In this document: one piece after another, positions 37,001 through 49,317 of the stretch
How positions within the stretch are numbered: the stretch's first letter is position 1
How the letters are laid out: each line of letters opens with the position of its first letter
Source of the DNA: Tenebrio molitor
Lineage: Eukaryota > Arthropoda > Insecta > Coleoptera > Tenebrionidae
Assembly (NCBI RefSeq): GCF_963966145.1
Contig: NC_091055.1
Coordinates: forward strand, 186,001-250,000
Reading direction: 5' to 3'
Length of the DNA: 64,000 bases
The notes under the pieces: generated by a model
Seen by the model: the letters and a program-made list of their open reading frames with translations, nothing else
The model's database searches: none
Told to the model about the DNA's origin: nothing
Translations under genes and position numbers: made by a program

Positions 37001-40000
37001 AATCTGACGTTCGAACACGAACGCGACGCCACTGAAGAATTGATGAGTACGGATTCGGGAGAGTCCGATTCGAATCCTTCCGATCAGGTCGAGGACGAAG
37101 AGAACGACGACAATGAAGTAGATGATGAAAATATTGACGATGCTGACGACACCAATTACGACGACGAAGACGCCAGCGACAGAAGGAGAGGTAATTTGTG
37201 TTCTTACGGAAGTTGTAAATATATTAACGGTGTGCTTAGCTTCTTACATGGATCGAAACGATGACGTCCTAATGATCCAGTACACGAATCCCGGAGCGGA
37301 AAATGAAGTGGTAACCAGAATGGTTGCTTACCCGATGGGGGATCACGCAGCTTTTCCAATGCCTCTATTTGACGAGATCAACAATAGCAGTGACCATACT
37401 GGTAATTAGTTTACACAATTTCACACCTTAAATAAATTTCTACTGGTGTAGATATAGTGCGTGGCCACTACTTATGGAATAAATTCAGTAATTTCAAAAC
37501 TAATGACATTTGTCGAAAACCCTGAAACAGGTCAATTTTGATTTCTCATAATGCTTATTTTCAGTTGCTTCACTTGTTCCTAACGTCATCCATTTTTCAG
37601 CTATGACGTGACACTCCATTTTTTTAATGCAATGCCATACTTTTTGTTTCTGTTTTGTATAGTACTCTAACAGCCTTTGTAACAAATCCTACATGATATC
37701 TTTTTATGTACAGGCTGTTTCCTAAAAAACGCCGCAAACCGTAGCTCTGTTATTTATTGTCCGATTTTAATAAACAAAAGAAGCAGTACAATGGTTAAAA
37801 AAATACTACAAAACGGCTTAGTTTTTTATTTTTTTCAACATTAACTGTTATGTCAAATAAGTGTCACTTTGTTTTTTTAAATGGAAACATATTTATTTAT
37901 TTTTATTATAGTAGAGAATTTTTTTGTGATTTCAACGATGTCTAAGGGTACGTTTATGTTGGAGCTGTGATAAACGATAAGAGCGATAGCAGCGACACTA
38001 GCAGTGCGAAAATCACTTCCATACTAGGTGTTTTATAGTGGAGCTTCGATAATAGCAAAGACCTTTGCTCTGCATGCAGAACTTGATAGATCTTACACAT
38101 CCCGACATGTGTGATTCTGGGGACGAAATGCTTTTTTCAAGTGCTGTTACTTTACACACCCTATAAATACCCAAAAGCACGTTTTTGGAGGGTTTCATCA
38201 TCTGTACAAAGAATTAAGGCAACGTCCTGCAAAATTCTTCGCATCTGTTATGATGATTTCAATTTTTTGGTTCCACACGGGGGGCCTGACAAATATTTTA
38301 CTAATTAACCTGTCGATATCCATCCCGAACAAATTTGATAAAAGCAAAGAAAATAGACAAATCATTTATCGCTGCTCGGCCACCAAGCGTTGCTCAACGC
38401 GTCGCTCCAACATAAACGCCTTAATACAAACCAATGACAATCATTCTCTCTGCTTCGCTAATATCCCTGCTCTTATCGTTTATCACAGCTCCAACATAAA
38501 CACACCCTAACACGTTGACTTTTGTGCAATAAAAATACAACAAAATTAAAAAAAAAAATATTTTACGTGCGCTTGATTTTTTTTTTCAAATTCACTAATA
38601 AAACATGGTAACGTAATAAAACTTTTTATTTATTTTCTTGAATTTTTATTGCACAAAAGTCAACGTGTTAGAACATCATTGAAATCAGAAAAATCAAGCC
38701 GTTTTGTAGTGTTTTTTAACCATTGTATCGTTTCTTTTGTTTATTAAAATCGGACAATAAATAACGGAGCTACGGCTTGCGGCGTTTTTTAGGAAACAGC
38801 CTGCATATATTTATATTTAAAAAAAATGCGTATGACGTCACAGCTCTGAAGAAGAGGGTGTCACAAATAGGTGCAATAATTTCAAACCAGCGTGCTTTAA
38901 AATAAAAGTTGACCTGTTTTGACGTTTTACAAAAATATTCGTTTTGAAATTACTCAATTTACAATCTAATAATAATTTCGGTTAATTTTCAACAAAGGAA
39001 ATATGTGTTAAAATTACATTTTTTAACTTAAGGTAGTTTTATTATTACTAATTGAAACTTCAATGTCTAAAATATCTGTATTTTAAATTTCATAAAAATT
39101 CGTTGGCAAATAACCGAGAGCTCGAAAGTCTTAGCTGAAACACCTGTATACAACGTGTCTCAGAAAAAAGTACATTAATTTTAAAGGGTAATAGAACTCG
39201 TTAATAGCAGCAATATATTTAAATATATTTTTTTCCTAAACCTTGCAGTTTATCCAATTAAAATTATTGAAAGATTTGACACAAATTTCGTTACCCGCCT
39301 ATGGGGATTACTTGCTTCGCCGATGTCGATAAGCGAAGAACAAAAAACAAATGCAAGAAAACTTTCAATTGTTTCTTGCTAACTTTTACACAACTCCTGC
39401 GCTCGTCACTGTGCTGTGACCTATAATGATAACGGTGGAATAGAAAAAAGAGAATCATTTGGTAGATATTCAATGAAAACAATTTTAATAACAAATATTT
39501 TAAACTGACCTAAGATAACAAAATGTCTCCTAAAATTAGTGTATTAATCCGTAAAAATTCTCATGAAGTAATTTGAGTAATCACTAATCATTACACGAAG
39601 TGTTCAAAGTGACCGCCGTTATTGTCAATGACGAAATGATTCTTCCACTCTTACTAACATACCTCTGTTGTTGCGAATTGTTGTGGCAGCATTTTACACC
39701 CGTTCGATCGGATATACCAAGTCCTTCATGTACCCCCACAAGAAGAAGTCACCTGGGCTTGAGGAGCACTCCCGCACGATTCACCATACACCAACACAAC
39801 ACCTATGTATTCACTATTCGAAAATAAACACGCCATTTTCACAAAATTTCAGCTTAAATCACAGAATCAACACGTAAACACCTGCCTTTTGGCGTGGTAT
39901 AAAACTAACTGAAAATGTAATCATCGTGTCTCTACCTCGGCCGCGGAGCGAAAAAACTTTATTCTAAAAACACAATGTTTTGTGCTGATTTAAAAAAACT

Positions 40001-43000
40001 ATTATTTCACGATCACTGTCATTGGGTTAAATAACTAGAAAATACGAGTAAAGAGACAGCTCATCAATTTATGGGGGGGTAAAATACTGAAATGAAAATT
40101 ATATTTCGAAAAAATGATAGAAACATAAAAATTTTGTTGTTCTTGACCAGAACTATCACTGGTTAAAATTAATGTACTTATTTCTGGGACACGTTGTATA
40201 TAAAATCAGTATTTTTTTTAATGATGAATTTTCTAGGTCCCATAGTGCATCCCTTGTTGCTCTCCCGCAACACTTCTGAGAGCAACTCTAGCACGGTTAC
40301 ACGCACTCAACGCGTGACCAGAGCTAGACGTTATCAGTACTTGTTCAATCCGAGAAATCCCAACCCTCCAGTCATCTTGCAACGGTAATAACGTCACAAT
40401 CTGTGAAAACTGTAATTGTTTGATTTTGTTTAGGTTGTTGGGACCTCACGAACCTCAAGTTACTTTGGCCTCGGCGAATAGTATCCTGGGGGGGCCTCCA
40501 GAAATGCGCGAGTCTGCTCGTTTAGTGGTGATGGATAATTTTGGTCTGTTACCTTCTCACGAAGAACAGATCGATTTTGTCGATCAATCTGGTTATCTTT
40601 TCGGACCGAGCTTAGCGGCGACATTGAATCACATTTCACCGGTCTTGCATTGGTGGAATATCGAGTCTAAATGTCTGGATTACGAATCCGTTTACGACTC
40701 GACGACAGAAGTGTGCAACAAATTAATCCCAATTTTGATCAAACACAGAAACATCGAAGTGATCGACAAGAGGAAGTCGCACGCGGAGGCGTTGAGGCGC
40801 TTCACTTTTACCCAAGATGATTACATCAAACCGGTTGAAGATTCTGCAGAACCGAACGCCACTGACGGTAAGTTTTAGGTTCACAAGTCGTAAATTATTG
40901 TTACCGAGAGTTTTTCAGGAACTGACGAAGACATAGACGGCGTCCCACTTGAGACTTCCGATACTTCAAACGATGACCGGTCAGAGACCAACAACAGGAT
41001 GGAGTCGTCGACGTTTATTGGATTTGACAGTGGGACAGAACAAGTACGTAGAAATTCACGTCCAATTCCTGTCAGATCCGACACGGTGAGACACAATACG
41101 GAAGAAAACAATGAAAGTGGGAACAGTGAGCGCAACGGAAGTTCAGTAAATCAGTTCGAGATACCGACGTTGTCACCGTACATACCGCCGCCTCGTTTGA
41201 CTACAATGTTCCCAAGGGGCGTGCTACATTCTCCTGATATAGTAGAACATTCAGACCGTTCAGTAAATCCGTTCGAGATACCTGATTTAGTAGAACATTC
41301 AGACCAAGAAAATAATGAAGAGAACTCGTCCCGAGACAACGAGGAAGACAATGTCTTCTATTGTAGCAGAAACCGTCCATCGTGCGGATCAGTTGGTGAT
41401 TTATTCGAAGAGACGCTCAACACACAAATCAGTTCACTTTCTAATTCTGAGAGAGATCCCATACCCACTGAAGAAAACGCAACTGCGAATTCGCTACCAG
41501 AGCCCGAAGAGATTTTAGGATCGTCGTTGACAGCAGTACCCCAACAAACCACTAATAATATAACCAGTACCACTAACATCAACACCATCACTACCACCAC
41601 CACTACTACCACTACTACGACCGCGACTAACAGCGAACCAGGACCTAGTTCAGATCAAACCGAAGAGATTCCAGACGGTGTCGATCCCTCTTTCCTGGAA
41701 GCTTTACCACCAGATATGAGACAGGAAGTGTTGGAACAACATCGAATCTTGCGACTCCAACAACGCATCGCTTCCAGAACTGAAAATACGGAGACCGCTA
41801 CCGGCACTTCGACCGAAGTGAGTCCTGAATTTTTAGCAGCTTTACCACCTTCGTTGCAAGAAGAAGTCTTGTCGCAACAAAGACTAGAACAACAAAGACA
41901 AGCCGCGGCACAAGCCAATCCGAACGAACCGGTCGACGCGGGTGCGTTCTTCGAGACGTTGCAACCTTCGCTCAGAACGATGATCTTATCGGACATGGAG
42001 GACTCTCAGATGTCCGCTTTACCACCGGACTTGGCAGCCGAAGCACAGACATTGCGAAGAGATTGGGAGGCGAGAAATCGTCAAATGGTCCAAGAAAGGA
42101 TTTTACAAAGCAATTTAACCAGTATCATAAGACATTCGACCAGGACACGACAACCTCTTCATCATTCTGGACATCTTCATCGAGCACAGTGGACTCACTG
42201 GAACAGGGACTTCATGAACAATCCCGTCACATCCAGTCCGCCTCTGAAAATCAGAGGAAGGCAACTGTTGGACCACGAAGGACTTTCTTGTCTTCTGGTT
42301 CTTTTATTTACGGACGATCCACATTTGGGAAAATTGAGACTGCACAGAGTCATCAGGAATTTATGTTACCACGCTCCGACGCGCGAATGGATAGTGAATG
42401 CGTTGTTGTCGATCATAGACAAGAGTGTGCACGTCAAACCTGACGAAAATCTCAACAAACCCGTGCGGAAGATGCCGAAACCTGGACCTCTGTCTAGTAA
42501 ATTGATGACAGATTCGAAACTTTTACAGAACAACGGAAACTGGTTGAACATTCGAATGGAAGCGGCTCTGGGGTGTTCCGCTAACGTATTCATAGTAAAT
42601 AGAACCGGAACTGGAAAAAGAAGCGACAGGTCTTCGTCTGCGAGCATCACCATCCATCCCCAAGCTGCCCCCATAGTTTGTAGAAATGCATTAGACTTGT
42701 TTACTTCTCTAGCAAAAGCTTTTCCGTCGTGTTTGCTCCCGATCAAGTGCATCAGAGACGACAGAGAAGACAAAAATAATCTGTCTCCTGTCAGGGTCAA
42801 AACAGACGGATCTTGCGACTTTTGGGACATTCTCTTGAAATTAGATTCGGTCAGTACGAAAAAAGGGAAGAGTATTCCGAAAAGCAGCAGCAGCACATCG
42901 TCCGTCGAATCAGATAATAAAGTTGTTAGTTTTGAACAATCCGTATTCGGTCAGTTGCTGAATATGTTGTCTTCACCGGTTGTGAATAGAAATACCCAAC

Positions 43001-45631
43001 TCACAGATAATTTGTTGAGGTTACTGTCTGTGATAACTTCAGGTATGCCAGAATTAGCCAAACCTCCTAACGTTCCAATGAAATCCAAGAGTAAGCATCA
43101 AAAAATCGAGAATCTTACGCCGACAAACGCACTACATTTGGCTGTCAACGTAATCACCTACAAAAACTGTTCCGAGGAAGGACTCGAATTCATCACTAAT
43201 CTGCTCCTGAATCTGGCGAGTTCTACACTAGAAATGAGCTACATGGTGAGTAAGGGAGTGGTCGAGTGATACGATGATGTTTTTTTTTTTTTTTTTTTTC
43301 GTTTAGATTTTAAATTTGCTGTTGACCGGGGCCGTACGCATCGGTGAAATCGTGAGAGAACAGATTCAAGAGATGCTGAAAGAACTCAGAGATTTGAATA
43401 ATGCCCAAAAGCGAAAAATCACGAACGACGAGATGGGTGGTCCTTCCACATCTAAAGGAACAATAGCAAACAGGTTTACCAAAGAAACTGTGATCATCAC
43501 TGCATCTACCAAAGTAAAGGCTTCATGCGAGCTTCAGTTACCTTCCATGGTGCCTTTAACTTCGAAGTCTTCGAGTCAGCTATTTTTCTTGAGGGTGTTA
43601 CGTGTCATTGTACAAATACGCAACTCATTTAAACAGAACGTGAAAAGAAGCGAGGCCTCCTGGTGTTACGACATACCCGCCTTAAGCGATCAACTGAGCA
43701 GCATCGATAGTCTTTGGGAAACGTTAAGTCAGTGCCTTTCCGAATTGGAGCATACTCCAGATCACCATGCCGTCCTCGTACTGCAGGTAGAGACGGTTTT
43801 GTCCGTTGGTGTTGAGTCGCTCAATACAACACTTGTCTCGTTTCAGCCCGCTGTGGAGGCATTCTTCCTCGTTCACTCCCCCCAGCAAGGGCCGTCGAAG
43901 AAGACTCCACAAGACACCGAGCAGCAGAGTTCCTCTCAAGCGAACGAAAGTCAGTCGTCGGCCAACCCCACCGATCCACCTCAAGCTTCCGAAACAAAAT
44001 TCGTCAACACCGAAGTAGAACTGAACACAAACGAGACGAACACGAAAGCAGCCGTACCACCAGAACAACAGAAGTTTTTGGGTTTCGCCGAGAAGCACAG
44101 GAGAGTGTTGAATCAGATTTTGAGACAGAGCACGTCGCATCTGGCTGACGGTCCGTTCGCGGTGCTCGTCGATCACACCAGAATTTTAGATTTTGACATC
44201 AAGCGGAGATACTTCAGGTCGGAGTTGGAGAGGATGGACCAGGGGATAAGGAGAGAGGAGACGGCAGTTCACGTACGTAGAAGTCATATTTTCGAAGATT
44301 CTTTCAGGGAGTTATACAGACGTTCCCCCGAAGAGTGGAAGAACAGGTTTTATATCGTCTTTGAAGGTGAGTTAAGTTAGGCTAGTGTGAAAGAAAGGAT
44401 GGAACGAGTGATTTCAGACGAAGAGGGGCAAGACGCTGGAGGTTTGTTGAGAGAGTGGTACGTCATCATCTCGCGTGATATCTTCAATCCCATGTATGCC
44501 TTGTTCACTGTCTCACCCGGTGATAGGGTCACTTACATGATCAATTCGGCCAGCCATTACAATCCTAACCATCTTTGTTATTACAAGTTCGTTGGGAGAG
44601 TTATCGGTGAGTCTTCACTTTGTGTTTAAAATACATGATTATCTAGCTCACTAACTCGGTTGATTTTTGCAGCTAAAGCTATATATGACAATAAATTACT
44701 TGAATGTTACTTTACGCGGTCATTTTACAAGCACATTTTGGGTATTCCGGTGAAATATACAGACATGGAGAGTGAAGATTACAGTTTTTATAGGGGTTTA
44801 GTTTATCTAATGGAAAATAATATAAATAACTTAGGACTTGACCTAACATTTAGTACAGAAATCAACGAGTTTGGAGTCACGGAAACCAGGGACTTGATCG
44901 TGAACGGGAGACACGTCCCGGTCACTGAAGAAACGAAAATGGAGTATATTCGACTTTCCTGCCAAATGAAGATGACAGGGGCCATAAAACAACAGTAATT
45001 CACTTATTTGTCCTCACGTTGTCCCGATCAACTCTCTGATTGCTGATTATTTCAGATTGAACGCATTTTTGGACGGGTTTTATGATATTATTCCTATGCG
45101 CCTAATTTCGATTTTTAACGAGCAAGAACTTGAATTGCTTATTTCAGGATTACCAAATGTAGATATAGATGATTTGAAAGCGAACACTGAGTACCACAAG
45201 TACCAAGCGAATTCTCTTCAGGTTCGTAGTTTGAATTAAACGTGCGTGTAGAGTTTGGGTAAGTGAGATTGTGTGCAGATTCAATGGTTCTGGCGCGCGT
45301 TGAGGTCCTTCGATCAGGCAGACAGAGCAAAGTTCCTTCAGTTTGTGACTGGAACGTCAAAGGTTCCGCTACAAGGATTCGCAGCTCTCGAGGGCATGAA
45401 CGGTGTACAAAAGTTCCAAATCCACAGGGATGATCGTTCGACAGATAGATTACCGTCTGCGCACACTTGGTACGTAATAGAGTATGATGGGCGAGTCGTA
45501 CTTGTGCGTAACGAGTGTATTGTTGCAGCTTCAACCAACTGGATCTTCCTGTGTACGAAACGTACGACAAGTTGCGCTCGTACCTGTTAAAGGCTATTCA
45601 TGAGTGTTCTGAAGGCTTCGGCTTTGCTTAA
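28067..45631 (+). CDS. HUWE1: E3 ubiquitin-protein ligase HUWE1 (HECT, UBA, WWE)
   Basis: Giant HECT ligase transferring ubiquitin from E2 via a catalytic cysteine to histone, p53-pathway and other substrates. Exons: 28067-28330, 28392-28631, 29290-29541, 29593-29864, 29916-30309, 30362-30463, 30788-31634, 31773-33152, 33882-37190, 37240-37401, 40237-40384, 40434-40867, 40919-43245, 43307-43786, 43847-44366, 44418-44606, 44673-44994, 45056-45221, 45279-45469 and 45529-45631. They join in phase to 4033 aa (human about 4370). Order: N-terminal DUF908/DUF913 armadillo region (about 90-800), UBA (1375-1415, LMDMGF), WWE (1632-1703), acidic stretch (about 2310-2350), Thr-rich tract (about 2823-2839), ubiquitin-binding motifs with [11 protein letters not shown] and [10 protein letters not shown] (about 2850-2950), HECT (about 3701-4033). 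Catalytic Cys is residue 4000, in SAHTCFNQL, 33 residues from the end as in human. Intron 10 (37402-40236) is swollen by transposons. Confidence 0.96.
33153..33881 (+). other. HUWE1: HUWE1 intron 8
   Basis: AT-rich intron with an A18 run near 33757-33774. It separates the exon ending ALPEG from the exon starting [10 protein letters not shown]. No other feature seen. Confidence 0.75.
37711..38803. mobile_element. Long-arm foldback element
   Basis: The ends are CAGGCTGTTTCCTAAAAAAC and its reverse complement. The arms match through CCGATTTTAATAAACAAAAG, CTACAAAACGGCTT and on to ACGTTGACTTTTGTGCAATA, so almost the whole element is arm. The left arm is interrupted by the element at 37946-38507 and has about 110 extra bases. 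A related right end occurs at about 57860-57972. No transposase. Target duplication not clear. Confidence 0.85.
37946..38507. mobile_element. PIF/Harbinger-like MITE nested in the left arm
   Basis: The left end is GGGTACGTTTATGTTGGAGC. The right end in reverse complement is GGGTGTGTTTATGTTGGAGC. TAA flanks both sides (37943-37945, 38508-38510). A GGG start and a 3-bp TAA duplication are PIF/Harbinger traits. The uninterrupted target survives in the opposite arm of the host element (about 38662-38690). Confidence 0.85.
39149..40199. mobile_element. Tc1/mariner-superfamily element, decayed
   Basis: The terminal repeats of about 38 bp begin near TACAACGTGTCTCAGAAAAA. The right end is ACACGTTGTA. 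TA is present at both borders. It encloses the minus-strand transposase remnant at 39591-39773, consistent with a degenerate autonomous copy of about 1.05 kb. Confidence 0.75.
39591..39773 (-). pseudogene. mariner-like transposase C-terminal remnant
   Basis: The minus strand encodes [18 protein letters not shown]. After stops and frame changes it ends NGGHFEHFV and a stop. The LDFFLWG...GGHFE pairing is characteristic of a Tc1/mariner-superfamily DDE transposase common in insects. It is clearly inactive. Confidence 0.7.
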
Positions 45632-46656
45632 ATAATTATTTATATTTAAGACTGATAAAAGTGTTAATTTTTGTTAATATCAAAGTAGGTAGTCACTATG
45701 TAAATAAGATATATCTCCTACTGTACAAAAAGAACTCATTGTAATATAAACAAATTGTTTTCATTTTGATATGAACAGCAGTTGAGTTAAATGTATGTGT
45801 ACTTCAATTGCATTAACGTGTAAATTTATAATTCGAAGTCACATGTATTTTTGTAAAGGGCCTTTACGGCAATTTGAGCGTGATAGAATGAATTTGATTT
45901 GTAAGTCAGATTCACTCCTTCTTATTAATATTATTTTAGTATTCAGTTGTTACATTATCCTAGTTTTTTAAATACCGTTTATTTTGTACAAGTTTCGTTT
46001 CTGGTTTACTTTTTTTTTTTACATTTTAAATGTTGTAGTAATCCAGTTTTCTCATATTTAATAAATTTTTCTTAACATCACTCCGATTTTCATTTCTACA
46101 AACGACTCAACTGTAAATCATTTATTTTTCAAAATAATACAGTAACATACGAATTTTAAGAAATATAATTTATTAATATAATTACGTACTATTCTAGGCT
46201 AGAAGGCACAACACTTAAGCACAATATTGCAATATGGACTAAAACTAAACTATAATTAGTAGAAAATGAGAATTAAAGAAGAAAGTCCTATATAGCAGGA
46301 TTAATAAGTGTTAAGTATTTACATTTTCAGGCTCGGCATATCCCTTAACGTTAAACGAAACAAAAATTATTCAATTAATAATAATGTAAGTTATAAATGA
46401 TATGATTAATTCTTGTTGACCGTTGACAACGGTTTTGAACTTAATCTAAAAATAATATATATAATATATAATCAGAAAATAACAATTATCTACCAGTAAC
46501 GATGCACTTAACAAAGTGATGATATAACTGAGACAAAAGAATTAAAAAACGATAAAAAATAATGGCACTAGCAACTAAAAGAAACTTACACCGTCACAAT
46601 ACGCTTAGGAACACTCGGACAGAAAAACGTCAATTGTCCTTCTGTCCAACCTTATA
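45632..46656. other. HUWE1-LIPT1 convergent 3' region
   Basis: 3' UTRs of the two convergent genes. AATAAA at 46060-46065 is a candidate signal for HUWE1, and TTTATT at 46169-46174 is a candidate minus-strand signal for LIPT1. No other feature seen. Confidence 0.5.
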
Positions 46657-48154
46657 TTATACAGACTGCATAACTTGGCGCACGCAGTCTGTCACGAACT
46701 TATCTTTATCGCTGATGAGAGCACCCAGAGACCACTCTAGATTATCCAGAGCCTCTTCGGAGAACCTGTGGCCGACGAGGCTCGTGATAACATTGACGTT
46801 ACCGGTGAAGCCGCTCGCCACCAGACCGGGAGGAACGAACAAATTCACGTCCATGATTTTTCCGCCCTCGACGATCATGGTCACCTTCAGGTCGTCCGGA
46901 ACGTCGGTGTTGATCAACAGATTGTCCGGAACGGTGAACGAGCGACTGATGGTGAATTTCGGAGTCTTCCCGAAGCGCCAGTTCCAGCTCTGCAAATTGG
47001 TCCTGATCTCTTCGATTCCTGCGCACAATCAACATTTTACGTAGCGATGTTGACCACCAATCGTTTACAATACAAACCTGGGAACCACAGGTCCGTCGGG
47101 TTGACCATCTGGAACCCTCTCTGCTGGTTGGCCAGTTCCATTCCCCCATCTTTGATCGACAAAGCGCGAGTGCGCAAATACTCCCAACCGACCACTTTGT
47201 ACAAAGATGACACTTTGATCTTTGGATCTTCTTCGCACAAGTTTATGATCTTCGATTTTATGGATTTTGTTGCGTTCGTTTCTATACCGACGTCGACCTT
47301 TTGAAGAGCTTGACTCAAGTTAAGCTTGTTTGCGCTCACCAGAAGGGTGCAGTGGTGGTAAGCGCTGGGTCTTCCCAGTTTTGCGGCGGTTCCCGATACC
47401 TGATCGGTCAAGGAAATACACAAAATTATCAAAGGAGTACCCCAAGACTCCCGTTATCGAACCACGAAATACATTACGTCTTTACTCTTAATTAATAATT
47501 GTTAAATCGAGCCGAGACAGCTTCATTTGCACTGAACAAAATATGTAAATGTAGCTATCACTTGCCGAGGAAAAGTTCTGAAAAAAATGATAAAATTATC
47601 GACTTGCCGACCTCAACTGTTATCAATTTGCGCACGACAGCATTGAATTAGTCAAAGGATACTTTGCAGTTGCGTAGAGTGAGGTCTTCTCTTGAGGAAA
47701 TCTCGAGTTTAACCCCATACTCTCTAAACAATGCCCTCTTGATGACTTCCAAATTGTACTTCCTGTTGTAATGATTTCTGGCGGTGAAAAACGTCATGTT
47801 GAGGTTTCCCTGGTCGTGAAAAACTGTCCCCCCTCCACTGTTACGTCTGGCCAGTTGGACTCCATTTTCTGTGATGGAGGCAAGTTCAGAGATGTTGGCT
47901 TCAAGCCACGGATTCTGATGCCTGCCGATGACAACGCAAGGGTCGTTCTGCCACAGCATCAACACATGATGATTGGTAAAATCGAAATTGCGATAGAGCC
48001 AGTCTTCAAGGGCCAGATTCGTGAAAATGTCTTTGGATTGCGAGATAAATACTGATTTTTTAATGTCTTTCTCGGCTGGGGTCGAGTACGCACGGAAATT
48101 GTAGCGAGCGAGGAGAGCACTCACTCTGACTACGTTGCGGTGCACTAGTGCCAT
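46657..48154 (-). CDS. LIPT1: Lipoyltransferase 1, mitochondrial
   Basis: LIPT1 moves lipoyl groups onto the E2 subunits of mitochondrial 2-oxoacid dehydrogenases (in animals from GCSH). Exons on the minus strand: 48154-47663, 47399-47078 and 47018-46657, giving 391 aa (human 373). The first 25 or so residues are basic and hydroxylated with no acids (MALVHRNVVRVSALLARYNF), as in a mitochondrial presequence. The biotin/lipoate A/B ligase core carries RRNSGGGTVFHD (103-114) and, across exon 2, VSGTAAKLGRPSAYHH (165-180). The C-terminal accessory domain starts at about 270 (SWNWRFGKTPKF). The intron 1 donor lies inside an apparent read-through that otherwise stops four codons later. The gene is tail-to-tail with HUWE1 and head-to-head with Shark at a distance of 2.2 kb. 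Confidence 0.92.
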
Positions 48155-49317
48155 TTTTTTTTCTTAACACGAATGCAATGTGAGCTCTTGTTAGGTGTTG
48201 TGCCCTGACAAGATACCTAACGGGTTGGTTGATATTTCATAAAAGCGTTTTTATGGGACGCTGTCAAGGCGATGAGGTACTCGTGGAGGGTGATGGTTTG
48301 ATGCAACCACTTCCAGGTTTGGTGCAGGGAATTCAAACGGACCCGAAGACCAAGACAATCTTTAGTAGTACTCAGCATTCCTCCCTTTGCTGCCAGGATG
48401 AAGAAACAAAAACACTTAAGATTTTAAAAACGAATCAATCGGTCAACACGCCAATAGAGATGTTAAGTGTCACACAAAACAAAGCCAAACAGTTTAGAAA
48501 AGCGAGGTTATGTCGAAGTGTAGTATGAATCAATCGAACGCTTCACTACTGAAACAAGAAATTGACTTTACCGTTTTATATAAAACAACATCTTTGGGTC
48601 ATTTATCTTCACAGGGGTCATGCTTTATCACTAGACAAAGAAAAACAAGGCCCAGATTAAGCTTTATCCTTTCGCTCGTTACCATGCGATTTGACAGTTT
48701 TAATTATGTAAAATTGCTCAAAACCGAGCCAGAGATACCGAGCTTATCATCGGCTGGGATCCTTGATATTGGGCGATTTTTATATTTTATTTATTCACTC
48801 ACACATTCGTGATCTCTAACTTTGACTTTTAACTATGACCGCGCTCAACATGCACGAATTAAAAATAGAACGGAGATTATCTGAATTGTGAACCTTTCTG
48901 TACGCAACTAGCAGGAATACATTGCTTTTTTCCCCAAACCTGAACAGGGTCGTGTCTTGGCGAGGTCAATAAACTCACAACCTACATACAAAAATCAGTT
49001 CACTCGATTTTAACACATTTAATAACTCACCGTCGACTTATTGACTATTCAACAGTTTTTAATCAAAATAAATTACAACTCAAGCCTTAGTCCAATTACG
49101 GCCCTGACACCAACACAAATACAAAACAATTCAATTCCAACATTTTACCATGACAAACGGCGACCTTTACGTCAATAATTAATGAGGAATTATTATTTGC
49201 GACATGTTTTCGTTTTTTCCTTTCATTTTCATGTTTATCCGGTATCCCTCAACCCCACCCTTTCAGCGACTAAACAAAATCAACTTAATCAACAATTCAA
49301 CAATTCAACACGACTCT

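Larger units (their letters stand above)
37402..40236 (+). other. HUWE1: HUWE1 intron 10 (2.8 kb), transposon-filled
   Basis: Bounded by ACTG|gtaatt and ttctag|GTCCC. Two large inverted-repeat elements (37711-38803 and 39149-40199) fill about three quarters of it, one of them with a further insertion. Other introns of this gene are mostly 50-60 nt. Confidence 0.8.

Noticed and set aside
42366..42896. 176-codon minus-strand frame
   Set aside because: Antisense shadow of HUWE1 exon 13; the plus strand has clear HUWE1 homology and the shadow has no domain.
46562..47304. Plus-strand frames of 160 and 178 codons
   Set aside because: Antisense to LIPT1 exons 2-3, which carry the conserved lipoyltransferase motifs.
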